A stretch of 25,707 nt of DNA from Bacillota bacterium. Lineage in GTDB: Bacteria; Bacillota; Clostridia; Peptostreptococcales; Anaerovoracaceae. Positions within the stretch are counted from its first letter, which is position 1; each line of letters starts with the position of its first letter. The stretch spans positions 1 through 25,707 of the forward strand of contig JAEEGU010000063.1 of NCBI GenBank assembly GCA_016280485.1, given 5' to 3'. Of the stretch, positions 1 to 8,463 are shown piece after piece. The position numbers were made by a program, and so were the translations under genes. The notes beneath the pieces are model-generated. The model searched no databases. It saw only the letters and a program-made list of their open reading frames with translations, and was not told the origin of the DNA.

Positions 1-711
1 CGGTATCTGTGATACCAGTCCGTCACCTACGGTGGCGATGGAATATACCTTTAATACCTGCGAGAAGTCCATGCCGCCCTGAACCATACCTATTACCGTA
101 CCCGCTATGAGGTTTACCATAGCGATTACGATACTGGCTACATTGTCGCCCTTTACGAGCTTCGTAGCACCGTCCATGGCTCCGAAGAAATCGGCTTCTC
201 TTTGAATCTTTTCACGTCTCATTCTGGCAGTGGCTTCGTCGATAAGTCCGGACGAAAGGTCCGCATCGATGGCCATCTGTTTGCCCGGCATAGCGTCGAG
301 TGTGAATCTCGCCGTTACCTCTGCGATACGTTCCGTACCCTTTGTGATAACCAGGAACTGAACGATGAATATAATGATAAATACGATGAAACCGACTATG
401 GCGTTGCCCTGAAGTACGAAGGTACCGAAGGTTTCGATTACCTTTCCGGCATTACCGCCTTCGCTCAATATCTTTCTGGTGGAAGAAATATTCAGCGATA
501 TTCTGAGTATCGTCGTAATGAGCAGTACAGCCGGAAATATCGAGAAATCCAGCGGTCCCTTGATGTACATCGTCGTGATGAGGATAATCATCGCCAGGGA
601 AATGCTCACTATGAACATGAAATCCAGCAGAAAAGTCGGCAGTGGTATCATGATGGCTGCAACTATGAGCACTACGAATACTGCTACTATGTTCTGAGTT
701 AATCTTTGCAT
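1..711 (-). CDS. flhA: Flagellar export gate protein FlhA, N-terminal 237 residues (cut by window edge)
   Basis: FlhA is the large inner-membrane component of the flagellar type III export gate, coupling proton flow to protein export. Reading the minus strand from the ATG at 711 gives 237 uninterrupted codons to the window edge. The fragment has hydrophobic segments at about residues 8-27, 30-50, 97-123 and 192-212. It carries the family signature around residues 126-190 (ARFTLDAMPGKQMAIDADL, then GATKLVKGD). The cytoplasmic C-terminal domain lies outside the window. The start is 25 nt after flhB, with a weak AAGG about 10 nt upstream and an AGG abutting the ATG. The identification is secure; only the exact start is slightly uncertain. 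Confidence 0.97.
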   Translation of the reverse strand, partial: MQRLTQNIVAVFVVLIVAAIMIPLPTFLLDFMFIVSISLAMIILITTMYIKGPLDFSIFPAVLLITTILRISLNISSTRKILSEGGNAGKVIETFGTFVLQGNAIVGFIVFIIIFIVQFLVITKGTERIAEVTARFTLDAMPGKQMAIDADLSSGLIDEATARMRREKIQREADFFGAMDGATKLVKGDNVASIVIAMVNLIAGTVIGMVQGGMDFSQVLKVYSIATVGDGLVSQIP

Positions 712-736
712 CCTACACTAACCTTAACTAACTACC

Positions 737-1834
737 CTAACTTACTGCTTTCCTCTTTGCTACTTCACGTAAGTCGATGCCTTTATATTGCATCAGCCAT
801 ACGAACACATCTACTACCGGCTTGTAGAGCTCCGGCGGAATCGGCATCCCCGGGTCCAAGCCCTTTTCAAAATATAATGTATGTGCCAGAGGTCTGTTTT
901 CGTACATCGGAATGTTGTACTTTTCAGCCTCTTTTATTATTCTTTCAGCAACCCTGTCTGCACCCTTTGCAACGACTATCGGAGCGGTCATCGTATCCTC
1001 GTCGTATTTAAGTGCAACCGCGAAGTGCGTCGGGTTTCGAACGATTACGTCCGCGGTAGGAATCTGCTGTATCATTCGGTTCATGGACATCTTGCGCGCG
1101 ATTTCACGCTGCTTGCCCTTTACCTGTGGGTCTCCTTCGGTCTGTTTGTATTCTTCCTTTACCTCCTGCTTTGTCATACGCATGCGCCTCTCGTAATCGA
1201 AACGCTCGTAGATGTAGTCGAGGATGGCTACCGCCAGGAACATTATACAGATCTTGTATACCATGCGCATCATTGCACTCAGCATATAAGCGATAGACTC
1301 ACTTTTGTCGGTATTCAGCATGTCCGGCGCCACCAGGAGCACATCCTTTACGGCCGAATATATTACCACGCCCACAACAACAACCTTTATGATTGATTTG
1401 ACAAGTTGGACTGCCGAACGAATCGAAACGATTCTTTTGAATCCCTCTATAGGGTTGAACTTACTGAGTTTTGGCTTCAGGCGCTCCATCGCGAAATTGA
1501 ACTTTGTCTGCGCACCGTTTGCCACAATCGCTACAAGTGCGACTGCAAACATCAGCGGACAAACGCATATCAAAAGATCTACTATCAATTCCTTTAATAT
1601 GACGCCGAAGTCTGTCACCGAAACGTAGTCCATCGTCGCTATTCTGCCGATTTGCAGCTTGTAGAAGTCTGCAATTCGTTTCCCGTCAAAGCCACAAAGC
1701 TTTGAGAGAAGTATGAAGCCTATCAGCACCGTCGCCACGCTCGTGGCGTCCTTGCTCTGGAATACGTTACCTTTTTTACGCTCGTCCCTCTTTTTCTTGG
1801 GGGTCGCCTGTTCAGTTCTGTTGGATTCTGCCAA
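737..1834 (-). CDS. flhB: Flagellar export switch protein FlhB
   Basis: FlhB is the export-gate protein that switches substrate specificity from rod/hook to filament proteins. At 365 aa it is the usual length. The N-terminus (ESNRTEQATPKKKRDERKKG) is typical of the family. Membrane segments lie at about residues 32-47, 85-106, 145-168 and 190-208, followed by a charged linker. The autocleavage motif NPTH is at residues 267-270, and FAVALKY follows it. Cleavage between N267 and P268 is family knowledge, not something seen here. It lies between fliR (16-nt gap) and flhA in one transcription unit. FliK, encoded upstream in the same unit, is the expected partner that triggers the switch. Confidence 0.98.
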   Translation of the reverse strand: MAESNRTEQATPKKKRDERKKGNVFQSKDATSVATVLIGFILLSKLCGFDGKRIADFYKLQIGRIATMDYVSVTDFGVILKELIVDLLICVCPLMFAVALVAIVANGAQTKFNFAMERLKPKLSKFNPIEGFKRIVSIRSAVQLVKSIIKVVVVGVVIYSAVKDVLLVAPDMLNTDKSESIAYMLSAMMRMVYKICIMFLAVAILDYIYERFDYERRMRMTKQEVKEEYKQTEGDPQVKGKQREIARKMSMNRMIQQIPTADVIVRNPTHFAVALKYDEDTMTAPIVVAKGADRVAERIIKEAEKYNIPMYENRPLAHTLYFEKGLDPGMPIPPELYKPVVDVFVWLMQYKGIDLREVAKRKAVS

Positions 1835-1850
1835 GGCTCTTCCCCTTTCG

Positions 1851-2630
1851 CTAGAGTATCAGATACGTCAGTGACTCTGTCATTCGCTCAAACATGATGG
1901 TGTTAAGCTTTGTCATGAACACTCCGAGTGCCGGAATGATCGTGAGGAGCAGTATAAGTCCCACCAGCATCTTGAGATGAATATTTACAACGAAAACGTT
2001 GATATTTGGTACCATCTTCATCATCATACCAACCGCTACCTCGGTAAAAATCTCGAGGACGATGAACGGGATGGTCAGCTGAAAAGCATATATCAGCATG
2101 AGCCCGAACATCTGGATGGCAAAGAGCCCGACTTCTCTGTTGATTCCAACAAGTCCAAGCGGAATCACATCGTAGGTCTTTACCACCAGCGCTGCCAGAT
2201 TGGCATGGCTGTTTGTGACGAAGAACAGCAGTGTAAACATTATTGTCGTCAGATTACCGGTTATGGACACCTGCGCGTTTGATGACGCATCGTAGAGAGT
2301 CGCCATCGAATAACCCGCCTGCATGTCGATTACATAACCGCTCAGCGTGAAGATTGCCAGGAACACCCTCATCACATAACCGAGGGTGAAGCCTATGGCA
2401 AACTCCTTTGCCATACTGAGAGCAAATGCTAATGTTGTATAATCCTCCATGTAAGTGCCACGTCCCTGCATGAGCACAACTATGTAAAGACCCAGGGCCA
2501 TCGAGAGCCCGACCTTTATCACACTCGGCACCGAGGTTCTGCCGAATATCGGGTTAAAGAAGATACAACCCGACGTACGGCACGTGGCCATTATGAAGAT
2601 AATTATTGTATTAATATCGATAAATGCCAC
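1851..2630 (-). CDS. fliR: Flagellar export gate protein FliR
   Basis: FliR is an integral membrane subunit of the FliPQR export-gate core. The 259-residue product is hydrophobic throughout, with about six membrane segments. It has the usual early ATCRTSGCIFFNPIFG stretch (compare ARxxGxxxxAPxFG in relatives) and a GYVMRVFLAIFTLSGYVIDMQAG segment. Gene order fliP-fliQ-fliR-flhB is the standard one. The start codon is GTG at 2630, 12 nt after fliQ, with only a weak ribosome binding site (AGGTCGGTGATAGA). Translational coupling to fliQ is therefore likely. An internal ATG at residue 14 would remove part of the first membrane segment and is less likely. Confidence 0.96.
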   Translation of the reverse strand: MAFIDINTIIIFIMATCRTSGCIFFNPIFGRTSVPSVIKVGLSMALGLYIVVLMQGRGTYMEDYTTLAFALSMAKEFAIGFTLGYVMRVFLAIFTLSGYVIDMQAGYSMATLYDASSNAQVSITGNLTTIMFTLLFFVTNSHANLAALVVKTYDVIPLGLVGINREVGLFAIQMFGLMLIYAFQLTIPFIVLEIFTEVAVGMMMKMVPNINVFVVNIHLKMLVGLILLLTIIPALGVFMTKLNTIMFERMTESLTYLIL

Positions 2631-2642
2631 TCTATCACCGAC

Positions 2643-2909
2643 CTATCCGAATTTCACAATGATATCGAATATATATTCGGTGAAGTCTATCATCGTCTGG
2701 AGCATCCATGTACCGCCGAAAATCAGGACGATTGCCACGATTACAACCTTTGGTACGAATGTCAGAGTCTGTTCGTTTATTGAGGTGGCTGCCTGCAGTA
2801 CCGAAATGATGAGGCCGACAACAATCGACAAAATCAAAATCGGACCTGCCAGTTTAAATCCGCAGAGAACCGAAGCCCTCATGATTTCTGCTAAATCACC
2901 TGTACTCAT
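2643..2909 (-). CDS. fliQ: Flagellar export gate protein FliQ
   Basis: FliQ is the small membrane subunit of the FliPQR export-gate core. The product is 88 aa, the normal size. It has two hydrophobic hairpin segments at about residues 17-39 and 52-72, separated by the conserved polar stretch QAATSINEQTLTFVPK, which is diagnostic of FliQ/EscS proteins. It lies 12 nt after fliP and 12 nt before fliR, consistent with co-translation of the gate subunits. Confidence 0.97.
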   Translation of the reverse strand: MSTGDLAEIMRASVLCGFKLAGPILILSIVVGLIISVLQAATSINEQTLTFVPKVVIVAIVLIFGGTWMLQTMIDFTEYIFDIIVKFG

Positions 2910-2921
2910 GCGCTACCTCCG

Positions 2922-3695
2922 TCAGTGATAGGTTTGGACCAGAGTCTCCACAAGGAGCCCCCATCCGTCCACAACTATGAAGAGCATCAGCTTGAAAGGA
3001 AGCGAAATCATTGTCGGCGGCAGCATAATCATACCCATCGACATCGTAACGCTGGCCACTACCAGGTCAATCAGCATGAACGGTATGAATATCAGAAAGC
3101 CTGCAACAAAGGCTCTTTTGAGCTCGCTTGTTACAAAAGCCGGAACCACTATGTGCATCGGGAGCTCTGTCCCGGAAAGCTGCGCCATGTCCGGGTCGTT
3201 TGAAAGACCTACAAACAGATCCACATCTTCGTTTGTGCATTGCCTCAGCATAAACGTTTTCAGCGGCTCGCAGGATTTTTCTATGAAATCCGTTGTTTCC
3301 AGGAGCCCCTGATCGTACGGAACAAATGCGTTCTCGTATATGTCCGCAAATGTCGGCTGCATAATGAAGAGTGTGATGAAAAGCGCAAGCCCTACAAGTA
3401 CCTGGTTCGGCGGCGCCTGCTGCGTTCCGAGGGCATTTCTGAGGAACGAAAGAATGATTACAATTCTGCCAAAGCACGTGCACATCAGAAGCAGGAACGG
3501 TGAAACCGCAATGATTGTAAGTAGCACAATAATTCTGACTGTGTCAGAACCCTCGCCGTTTATTACAACATCAATCGAGCTTACCGCAAACGCCTTTGCC
3601 GTACTCAGCAAAACGAATGCAATTGCTATGGTTACAACTTGCACAAGGCGCATAATGAATGTTGATTTGTTATTTTTCGTCAGAGCTTTTATCAT
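2922..3695 (-). CDS. fliP: Flagellar export gate protein FliP
   Basis: FliP forms the core of the export channel with FliQ and FliR. The 257-residue product contains the signature LRNALGTQQAPPNQVLVGLA followed by LFITLFIMQPTF, and about four membrane segments. A hydrophobic N-terminal stretch (residues 15-40, MRLVQVVTIAIAFVLLSTAK onward) resembles the cleavable signal peptide known in FliP. The ATG at 3695 has AAGGAAATAGG upstream. The alternative ATG at 3653 (residue 15) has no visible ribosome binding site, so the longer start is chosen with moderate confidence. The first 26 nt overlap the end of fliO, which suggests translational coupling. Confidence 0.96.
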   Translation of the reverse strand: MIKALTKNNKSTFIMRLVQVVTIAIAFVLLSTAKAFAVSSIDVVINGEGSDTVRIIVLLTIIAVSPFLLLMCTCFGRIVIILSFLRNALGTQQAPPNQVLVGLALFITLFIMQPTFADIYENAFVPYDQGLLETTDFIEKSCEPLKTFMLRQCTNEDVDLFVGLSNDPDMAQLSGTELPMHIVVPAFVTSELKRAFVAGFLIFIPFMLIDLVVASVTMSMGMIMLPPTMISLPFKLMLFIVVDGWGLLVETLVQTYH

Positions 3696-4038
3696 TTTTG
3701 CCTATTTCCTTGTGAAGCAGTGAACTGAATGCATCCTTGATGTTTGGCAGCTGAGGAAGCTCCGGCGCAGGCGCCGGCTCCATCTTTTCGTCAAGCTTGT
3801 CAATCATCGTGATGTTTTGTTCCGTTATGCCGAGCAGGTACTGCTCTCCCTGCAACTCAACCACTGCAATCGAAGAGCCCTTCCCCACGGGGATTCTGTC
3901 TATAACCTTTATGTTCTGACTCGTCCCAAAGTACGTCCCCATCTTTTTGGCATATATCCTAGTGAGGTAATATGCCATGAAAAGAACGGCTACGACGCAC
4001 ACTACGGCAAACAGAATGTGCAAAATCGTTTTTATCAT
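3670..4038 (-). CDS. fliO: Flagellar biosynthesis protein FliO (FliZ of Bacillus)
   Basis: FliO is a single-pass membrane protein that helps assemble the FliP ring. The 122-aa product has one membrane segment at about residues 5-25. A cytoplasmic domain follows with the family pattern IKVIDRIPVGKGSSIAVVELQGEQYLLGITEQNITMIDKL (residues 44-83). The tail is Pro/Glu-rich and charged. FliO is poorly conserved between phyla, so the assignment rests on this motif and on the position between cheY and fliP, as in the Bacillus fla/che operon. The ribosome binding site (AAGGCG) is weak. Confidence 0.9.
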   Translation of the reverse strand: MIKTILHILFAVVCVVAVLFMAYYLTRIYAKKMGTYFGTSQNIKVIDRIPVGKGSSIAVVELQGEQYLLGITEQNITMIDKLDEKMEPAPAPELPQLPNIKDAFSSLLHKEIGKNDKSSDEK

Positions 4039-4051
4039 TCGACTTTTCGCC

Positions 4052-4411
4052 TTATCCTAAAATGTTCTTTACAGTCTGTACGAGTCTATCCGGTTTGAAC
4101 GGCTTTACAATAAAGTCAAGAGCACCGAGCTTGATAGCCTCAACTACCATAGCTTCCTGACCCATTGCAGAACACATTACAACCTTTGCGCTAGGGTTTG
4201 CACCCTTGATAGCTCCGAGTGTCTGAATACCATCCATTACAGGCATGGTGATGTCGAGGAGCACCAGATCGGGTGCGTTCTCGTTGAAAGCCTTTACAGC
4301 CTCCTCACCGTTGGCTGCCTCAACAAAGTCGGTGTAACCTGCTTTTTTGAGGTTGTCCTTTACCATCATACGCATGAATGCTGCATCGTCTACGATTAAA
4401 ATCTTGCTCAT
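4052..4411 (-). CDS. cheY: Chemotaxis response regulator CheY
   Basis: Single-domain receiver of 119 aa. The acidic pair D8-D9, phospho-acceptor D53 (in LLDITMPVMDG), S81 and K103 (in IVKPFKP) are all at the expected places. No output domain is present, so it acts by binding the motor when phosphorylated by CheA. Its site between fliY and fliO matches the fla/che operon of Bacillus and many Clostridia, next to its target FliM and the CheC-like phosphatase modules of FliY. A good ribosome binding site (AAGGAG) lies 8 nt before the ATG. CheA is not encoded in this window. Confidence 0.97.
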   Translation of the reverse strand: MSKILIVDDAAFMRMMVKDNLKKAGYTDFVEAANGEEAVKAFNENAPDLVLLDITMPVMDGIQTLGAIKGANPSAKVVMCSAMGQEAMVVEAIKLGALDFIVKPFKPDRLVQTVKNILG

Positions 4412-4441
4412 TTTCTTTTCTCCTTGTCGTAAAACAAACTC

Positions 4442-5716
4442 TTAAACTAGTCCCTCGCCATCACGCTTTACAATCTCGGTGACGCGAACGCTGTAATTAT
4501 CATCAACAACCACTACATCGCCTTTGGCGATTAATCTGCCGTTGGCCAGGATGTCTACCTGGTCGCCGGCCTGTCTGTCCAGTTCAACGATGTTGCCCTG
4601 GCACAAATCTACAATATCTTTGATCTTTTTCTTTGTCGTACCGAGCTCAACCGTAATCTTGATCGGAACCTGCATAACAAGCTCTAAGTTGTTACTGTCG
4701 GTAAGATCAAGTCCTATTGCCTCACCCAGCTGCTTGTAGCTGTACGGTGCCGCATTCACCGCCTGTGCAGGCATTGGCTGCGGTGCGTACATTGGCTGCT
4801 GGTACATCGGCTGCTGCATCGGCTGCTGATACATTGGCTGTTGCATCGGCTGCTGATACATCATAGGGTCCGGCATTGGCTGCATCTGTGGCTGCGGTGG
4901 CATCTGAGGTGCCGGTGCAGGCTGTACAGGCTGGATAACCTGTGGCTCAGGTGCAGGAGCCGGTGCCGGCGCAGGTGCTGCTTCCGGTGCAGGAGGAGGC
5001 GGTGCTGCCGCCGCTGCGTCCGGTGCCGGTGCAGGAGCTTCCGCTGCCGCATCCGGTACTGCCGTACCTGCCATTTCAGGTCCGGTTGGTTCAGGTACAT
5101 CCTCAGGATTGATTTCGCCGATTCCGCCGCCCATAGTCATGTTGACTATTTCGCGAACCAGGCTCGGTTCCATCGCACTTAAGAACTCACTTTCAACCAG
5201 GCCCTCTATGTTAAGATCAAATTTTATACTGACTACTTCATCACCCTTTATCGTAAAGATTTCCTTTACGTCCTCGACCTTTGCGTCGATTATTTCAGGT
5301 GTGGAGATGTTGATAGGTCGTCCGAGGAACTGTGCAAGAGCACTTGCGGAGGATCCCATCATCTGGTTCATTATTTCGCATACGGCCGAGTTGGCAATTT
5401 CGTCGAAAACGACCTCATCTGCGCTGTCCATTCCGAGAAGGTGTGACAGAATTCGCTTCAAGTCTTCCTGTTTTAAGAGGAGTACATTTACGCCGTCGAT
5501 ACCCTCGACATACTTTATGCTTACACCGATTACAGGCTCGAGGTGTGCAAAATCGAATTCCGATACCGGAACGACCTCAATCCTTGGCGTCGTGATATTT
5601 ACCTTGGTATCCAAAACGGTGGACATCGCCGTCGCTCCGGCACCCATACTGATATTCATGACTTCGCCAATGACGTCTTTTTCCATATCGGTGAGTACGC
5701 CTAATACTTCACTCAT
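4442..5716 (-). CDS. fliY: Flagellar motor switch protein FliY (CheC-like plus FliN domain)
   Basis: FliY is a C-ring component that also removes phosphate from CheY-P. The product is 424 aa. Two CheC-type phosphatase motifs are visible: D14-x3-E18-x2-N21 with P44, and S110-x3-E114-x2-N117 with P140. Both keep the Glu/Asn pair that defines active CheC family sites. A Pro/Ala/Gln/Met-rich linker spans about residues 204-326. The C-terminal FliN (SpoA) domain covers about residues 327-424 (LELVMQVPIKITVELG...). Its ATG overlaps the fliM stop by 4 nt (ATGA type), so the two switch proteins are probably made together. The linker contains a 27-bp tandem duplication and is long for the family. Confidence 0.96.
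   Translation of the reverse strand: MSEVLGVLTDMEKDVIGEVMNISMGAGATAMSTVLDTKVNITTPRIEVVPVSEFDFAHLEPVIGVSIKYVEGIDGVNVLLLKQEDLKRILSHLLGMDSADEVVFDEIANSAVCEIMNQMMGSSASALAQFLGRPINISTPEIIDAKVEDVKEIFTIKGDEVVSIKFDLNIEGLVESEFLSAMEPSLVREIVNMTMGGGIGEINPEDVPEPTGPEMAGTAVPDAAAEAPAPAPDAAAAAPPPPAPEAAPAPAPAPAPEPQVIQPVQPAPAPQMPPQPQMQPMPDPMMYQQPMQQPMYQQPMQQPMYQQPMYAPQPMPAQAVNAAPYSYKQLGEAIGLDLTDSNNLELVMQVPIKITVELGTTKKKIKDIVDLCQGNIVELDRQAGDQVDILANGRLIAKGDVVVVDDNYSVRVTEIVKRDGEGLV
4808..4861 (-). repeat. 27-bp tandem duplication within the fliY linker
   Basis: Two adjacent 27-bp units (4808-4834 and 4835-4861) differ at only two positions. They encode two copies of a nine-residue Met/Tyr/Gln/Pro unit (MYQQPMQQP). 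Further degenerate YQQPM copies lie beside them. The change in length is in frame, so it alters only the spacing between the CheC-like and FliN domains. Confidence 0.85.
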
Positions 5717-6774
5717 ATCGCATGATCACTTCCTCTCCTGATTTTTTCTTTGATTTCTATGGACTTTTTCTTGTTGTAGACTCCAAGCTCGCCCTTAAAC
5801 CATACAGTATTCTCTACAGCAATATCCACATAAGAATCCTCAGGTTTGTTAAGCATTATTATGTCACCGACCTGCAATTCAACGATATCTTTCGACATCA
5901 CCGTGGCTTCGCCAAGTATTCCCGTTATAACGAGATCGCTTTCGTTTATCTGCGAAACGATACGCTCCTTGCGGATTTCTTCGCTGTGTGGGTCTCCCCT
6001 CAGTTCTCTGCGCTTTGACATCGCTTCACGCTTTTTGAACATGATGTTCAGCGTGTCAGCCGGAATACAAAGCGTGAGCTTTCCCTGCGTCTCGTTGATG
6101 GTTACCATCATTACTACAATTACTACATTTTCGTCCGCGCTGATACCTTGAAGTATTCGGGAGTTTGTTTCCATCTTTACAAGCTTTGGATTAACCTCGA
6201 GATGGTCTGCCCAAACATTCTTCATCAGGCCTATCATACCCTTGAACAGATGCTCGAGAATGGAAAGCTCAATTTCCGTATATTCTCGGTCATTTTCAAG
6301 CGGTTTGCCCTCGCCTCCAAGAAACCTGTCTATGCAGGCAAATCCGATATCCTTTGACATTTCCATGATAACGAGGTTTCCTGTCGCGATACTTTCCTCG
6401 TCTCTTACGTCAAAGTCTATCAGGCCGCACAGTACGCTGTCCGGAAGTGCGTTGTTGTACTCGTAGTACTGTTGCTCCTCGACCTCGACAATTTCTACAG
6501 CTACATAGGACTGCAGATTTGCCGTGATGTGTGAAGATACTATTCTGCAATAGTTCTCGTAAATCGTATAGAGCAGCTTAAGTTGCTCTCTAGTGAATAT
6601 CTTCGGGCTCCTAAAGTCATATTCCTTGACTTTCTTGGCGGTTTTCGGATCCACCGCAGCAGCGGCTTCTCCTCCCCCTCCGCCGGCGTCAGCCTCGCCT
6701 TCAGCAGGTTCATCAGAGTTTAACAAGCTGTTCAAGAGCATATCAATTTGGCTTTGGGATAATATTTCAGCCAT
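5713..6774 (-). CDS. fliM: Flagellar motor switch protein FliM
   Basis: FliM is the C-ring protein that receives CheY-P and turns the switch. At 353 aa it is about the usual size. The N-terminal CheY-P binding peptide LSQSQIDMLL is at residues 5-14. A Gly/Ala-rich linker (about residues 30-42) follows, then the middle CheC-like domain starting near YDFRSPKIFTREQL (residue 52). The C-terminal SpoA domain ends the protein (ITGILGEATVMSKDIVELQVGDIIML). It lies only 25 nt after motB, where many Clostridia carry fliL. The downstream fliY start overlaps its stop. Confidence 0.97.
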   Translation of the reverse strand: MAEILSQSQIDMLLNSLLNSDEPAEGEADAGGGGGEAAAAVDPKTAKKVKEYDFRSPKIFTREQLKLLYTIYENYCRIVSSHITANLQSYVAVEIVEVEEQQYYEYNNALPDSVLCGLIDFDVRDEESIATGNLVIMEMSKDIGFACIDRFLGGEGKPLENDREYTEIELSILEHLFKGMIGLMKNVWADHLEVNPKLVKMETNSRILQGISADENVVIVVMMVTINETQGKLTLCIPADTLNIMFKKREAMSKRRELRGDPHSEEIRKERIVSQINESDLVITGILGEATVMSKDIVELQVGDIIMLNKPEDSYVDIAVENTVWFKGELGVYNKKKSIEIKEKIRRGSDHAI

Positions 6775-6799
6775 TAATTTGCCTCCTAGCTAAGCTATT

Positions 6800-7645
6800 C
6801 TACTCCATAGCGTCTATCTGGTCGTATATCGTCTTCAGTTCATCCTGAATGATGTCTACCTTTGACACCAATATCTCAACTCTTCTGTTCTTAGCTCTGT
6901 TTTCCTCGGTATCGTTGCTGGCAACAGGTCTGTACCTACCGTAGCCGACTGCCATGAGTTTAGCTCGGTCGGTTATATAATATTCTTCAAAATATTTCAG
7001 TACCGTGTTGGCACGTTCCGATGAAAGGTCGCGGTCGTTGACCGAATTGTCACCCGGCGCAGATTCTGCAGTATGCCCGTCTATACGGATTACCTTTACG
7101 TTTTCCTCTACCATGTGGATGGCAGGTCCCACCGTATCAAGGATGTCCTTGCCGCCCGGCAGGAGCACCGCCTTGTTAGGCTGGAAGAAAAGGGTCGAGG
7201 TGAATCTGATATAAACCATATCTCTGCCCTTGGCTACCTGAATTTCGTCCTGGAGATTGTTTTCCTGAACGTATTGCTGCAGATACTCGTAGAGATCCGA
7301 CATGTCCTCTATCTCTTCGACATTTTGCTGTTGCTGCTGTTGCTGCTGAGCCTGGGTGGACTGCTGAGAGTCCTCCGGGTTCATGTCGCCCTGCTGCCCC
7401 ATTTCTGCCGTCGTGAGGTCCGGATCCATGTATTCGCCGTTTTCCATCGCTTCCTCCATGGCCAGCTGTTCGAGCGTGTCCTTGTCGGAAGTGAATGCCT
7501 TTACCAGAAGTCTGTACTTTTGCTGGTCAATAGTTGACATAGAGTACAGCAGTACGAAGAATACCAGTATCAGCGTTATCATATCGCCATAGGTACCGAG
7601 CCAAGCGTTCTTGTCTACGTTTGATTTGTTTACCTTTTTGGCCAT
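6800..7645 (-). CDS. motB: Stator protein MotB
   Basis: MotB anchors the stator to peptidoglycan and carries the ion-binding aspartate. The 281-aa product has one N-terminal membrane segment (residues about 18-38) with D21 in the expected TYGDMITL context. The C-terminal OmpA-like peptidoglycan-binding domain (about residues 140-265) shows the typical IDGHTAES, LSSERANTVL and NRRVEILVSK stretches. Between them lies a long acidic and Gln-rich linker with eight consecutive Gln (residues 100-107). It follows motA by 2 nt. I cannot tell from sequence alone whether the ion is H+ or Na+. Confidence 0.96.
   Translation of the reverse strand: MAKKVNKSNVDKNAWLGTYGDMITLILVFFVLLYSMSTIDQQKYRLLVKAFTSDKDTLEQLAMEEAMENGEYMDPDLTTAEMGQQGDMNPEDSQQSTQAQQQQQQQQNVEEIEDMSDLYEYLQQYVQENNLQDEIQVAKGRDMVYIRFTSTLFFQPNKAVLLPGGKDILDTVGPAIHMVEENVKVIRIDGHTAESAPGDNSVNDRDLSSERANTVLKYFEEYYITDRAKLMAVGYGRYRPVASNDTEENRAKNRRVEILVSKVDIIQDELKTIYDQIDAME
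7325..7348 (-). repeat. CAG/CAA microsatellite encoding eight glutamines in MotB
   Basis: Eight consecutive CAG or CAA codons encode Q100-Q107 of MotB, in the plug/linker region between membrane segment and peptidoglycan-binding domain. The tract is in frame and mixed in codon, so it is only a modest candidate for slippage. Confidence 0.85.
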
Positions 7646-7647
7646 AA

Positions 7648-8451
7648 TTACTCTTCTTTCCCGGATGATGAATCTTCATCCTTTTTGCCGTTCTCAAGGA
7701 AATTGAGGAGCTTTTCTTCGATGTATTTAGGGTTTTCACCTTCCTTTATGGAGATAACACCCTCAATAATCATCTCTTTGAAAAGCATTTCCTGAGACTG
7801 CGCATCCTCGAGCTTGTTCCCGAGTGGTGTGAACACTACGTTTGCGATTATTGAACCGTAGAATGTTGTTATAAGAGCTACGGACATATCCTGTCCCAGT
7901 TGACCGGCACCACCTTCGAGGTTCATGGACTTTAACATGTTGATCAGACCTACAAGAGTTCCGAGCATGCCAAAGGACGGCCCGAGGGCCGCACCCAAAT
8001 CGTAAAGTTTCTTTTCTTCGGCATCGCGAACCGCGATATAGTCGAGTTTCTGCTGGAAACGAGCCTTTAATTTGTCCGGCTCGATGGCGTCAACGATGAA
8101 AAGAATACTTTCCTTCAGGAACTCGTCCTCGAAATTGTTTGCCTTATCTTCAAGAGCCAGGAGGCCCTTTTTGCGGGCCTCTCTGGAAAGCTCTACAATG
8201 ATTTCAATATATTCAAGAGGGTCTCTCTTGTTTTTGATGAAAATCATCTTTAAGTGTTTCGGAACCTTTTTGAGGATTCGAAACGGTGTGGCTGCTACTA
8301 TACAGGCGATACAGCCGACTACTACGATGAACAGGGACTGCACATCAAAGAAGTTTGCCATTCTGCCAAAGTCTATTCCGTCACCGGCTACGATACCGAA
8401 CAGAATAGCGAAAGCCGCCAATGCATATCCTGCTATATTAGTAATTTCCAT
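7648..8451 (-). CDS. motA: Stator protein MotA
   Basis: MotA forms the ion channel with MotB and pushes on FliG. The 267-aa product has four membrane segments (about residues 5-23, 36-54, 155-174 and 187-207). The cytoplasmic loop has the charged motif REARKKGLLALE (R90, R93, E101), which corresponds to the residues that contact FliG. The conserved prolines are seen at P158 (LGPSFGMLG) and P209 (FTPLGNKL). The tail is charged (KKDEDSSSGKEE). It sits between flbD and motB, the usual Clostridia arrangement. Confidence 0.97.
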   Translation of the reverse strand: MEITNIAGYALAAFAILFGIVAGDGIDFGRMANFFDVQSLFIVVVGCIACIVAATPFRILKKVPKHLKMIFIKNKRDPLEYIEIIVELSREARKKGLLALEDKANNFEDEFLKESILFIVDAIEPDKLKARFQQKLDYIAVRDAEEKKLYDLGAALGPSFGMLGTLVGLINMLKSMNLEGGAGQLGQDMSVALITTFYGSIIANVVFTPLGNKLEDAQSQEMLFKEMIIEGVISIKEGENPKYIEEKLLNFLENGKKDEDSSSGKEE

Positions 8452-8463
8452 ATACTGCTCCTA

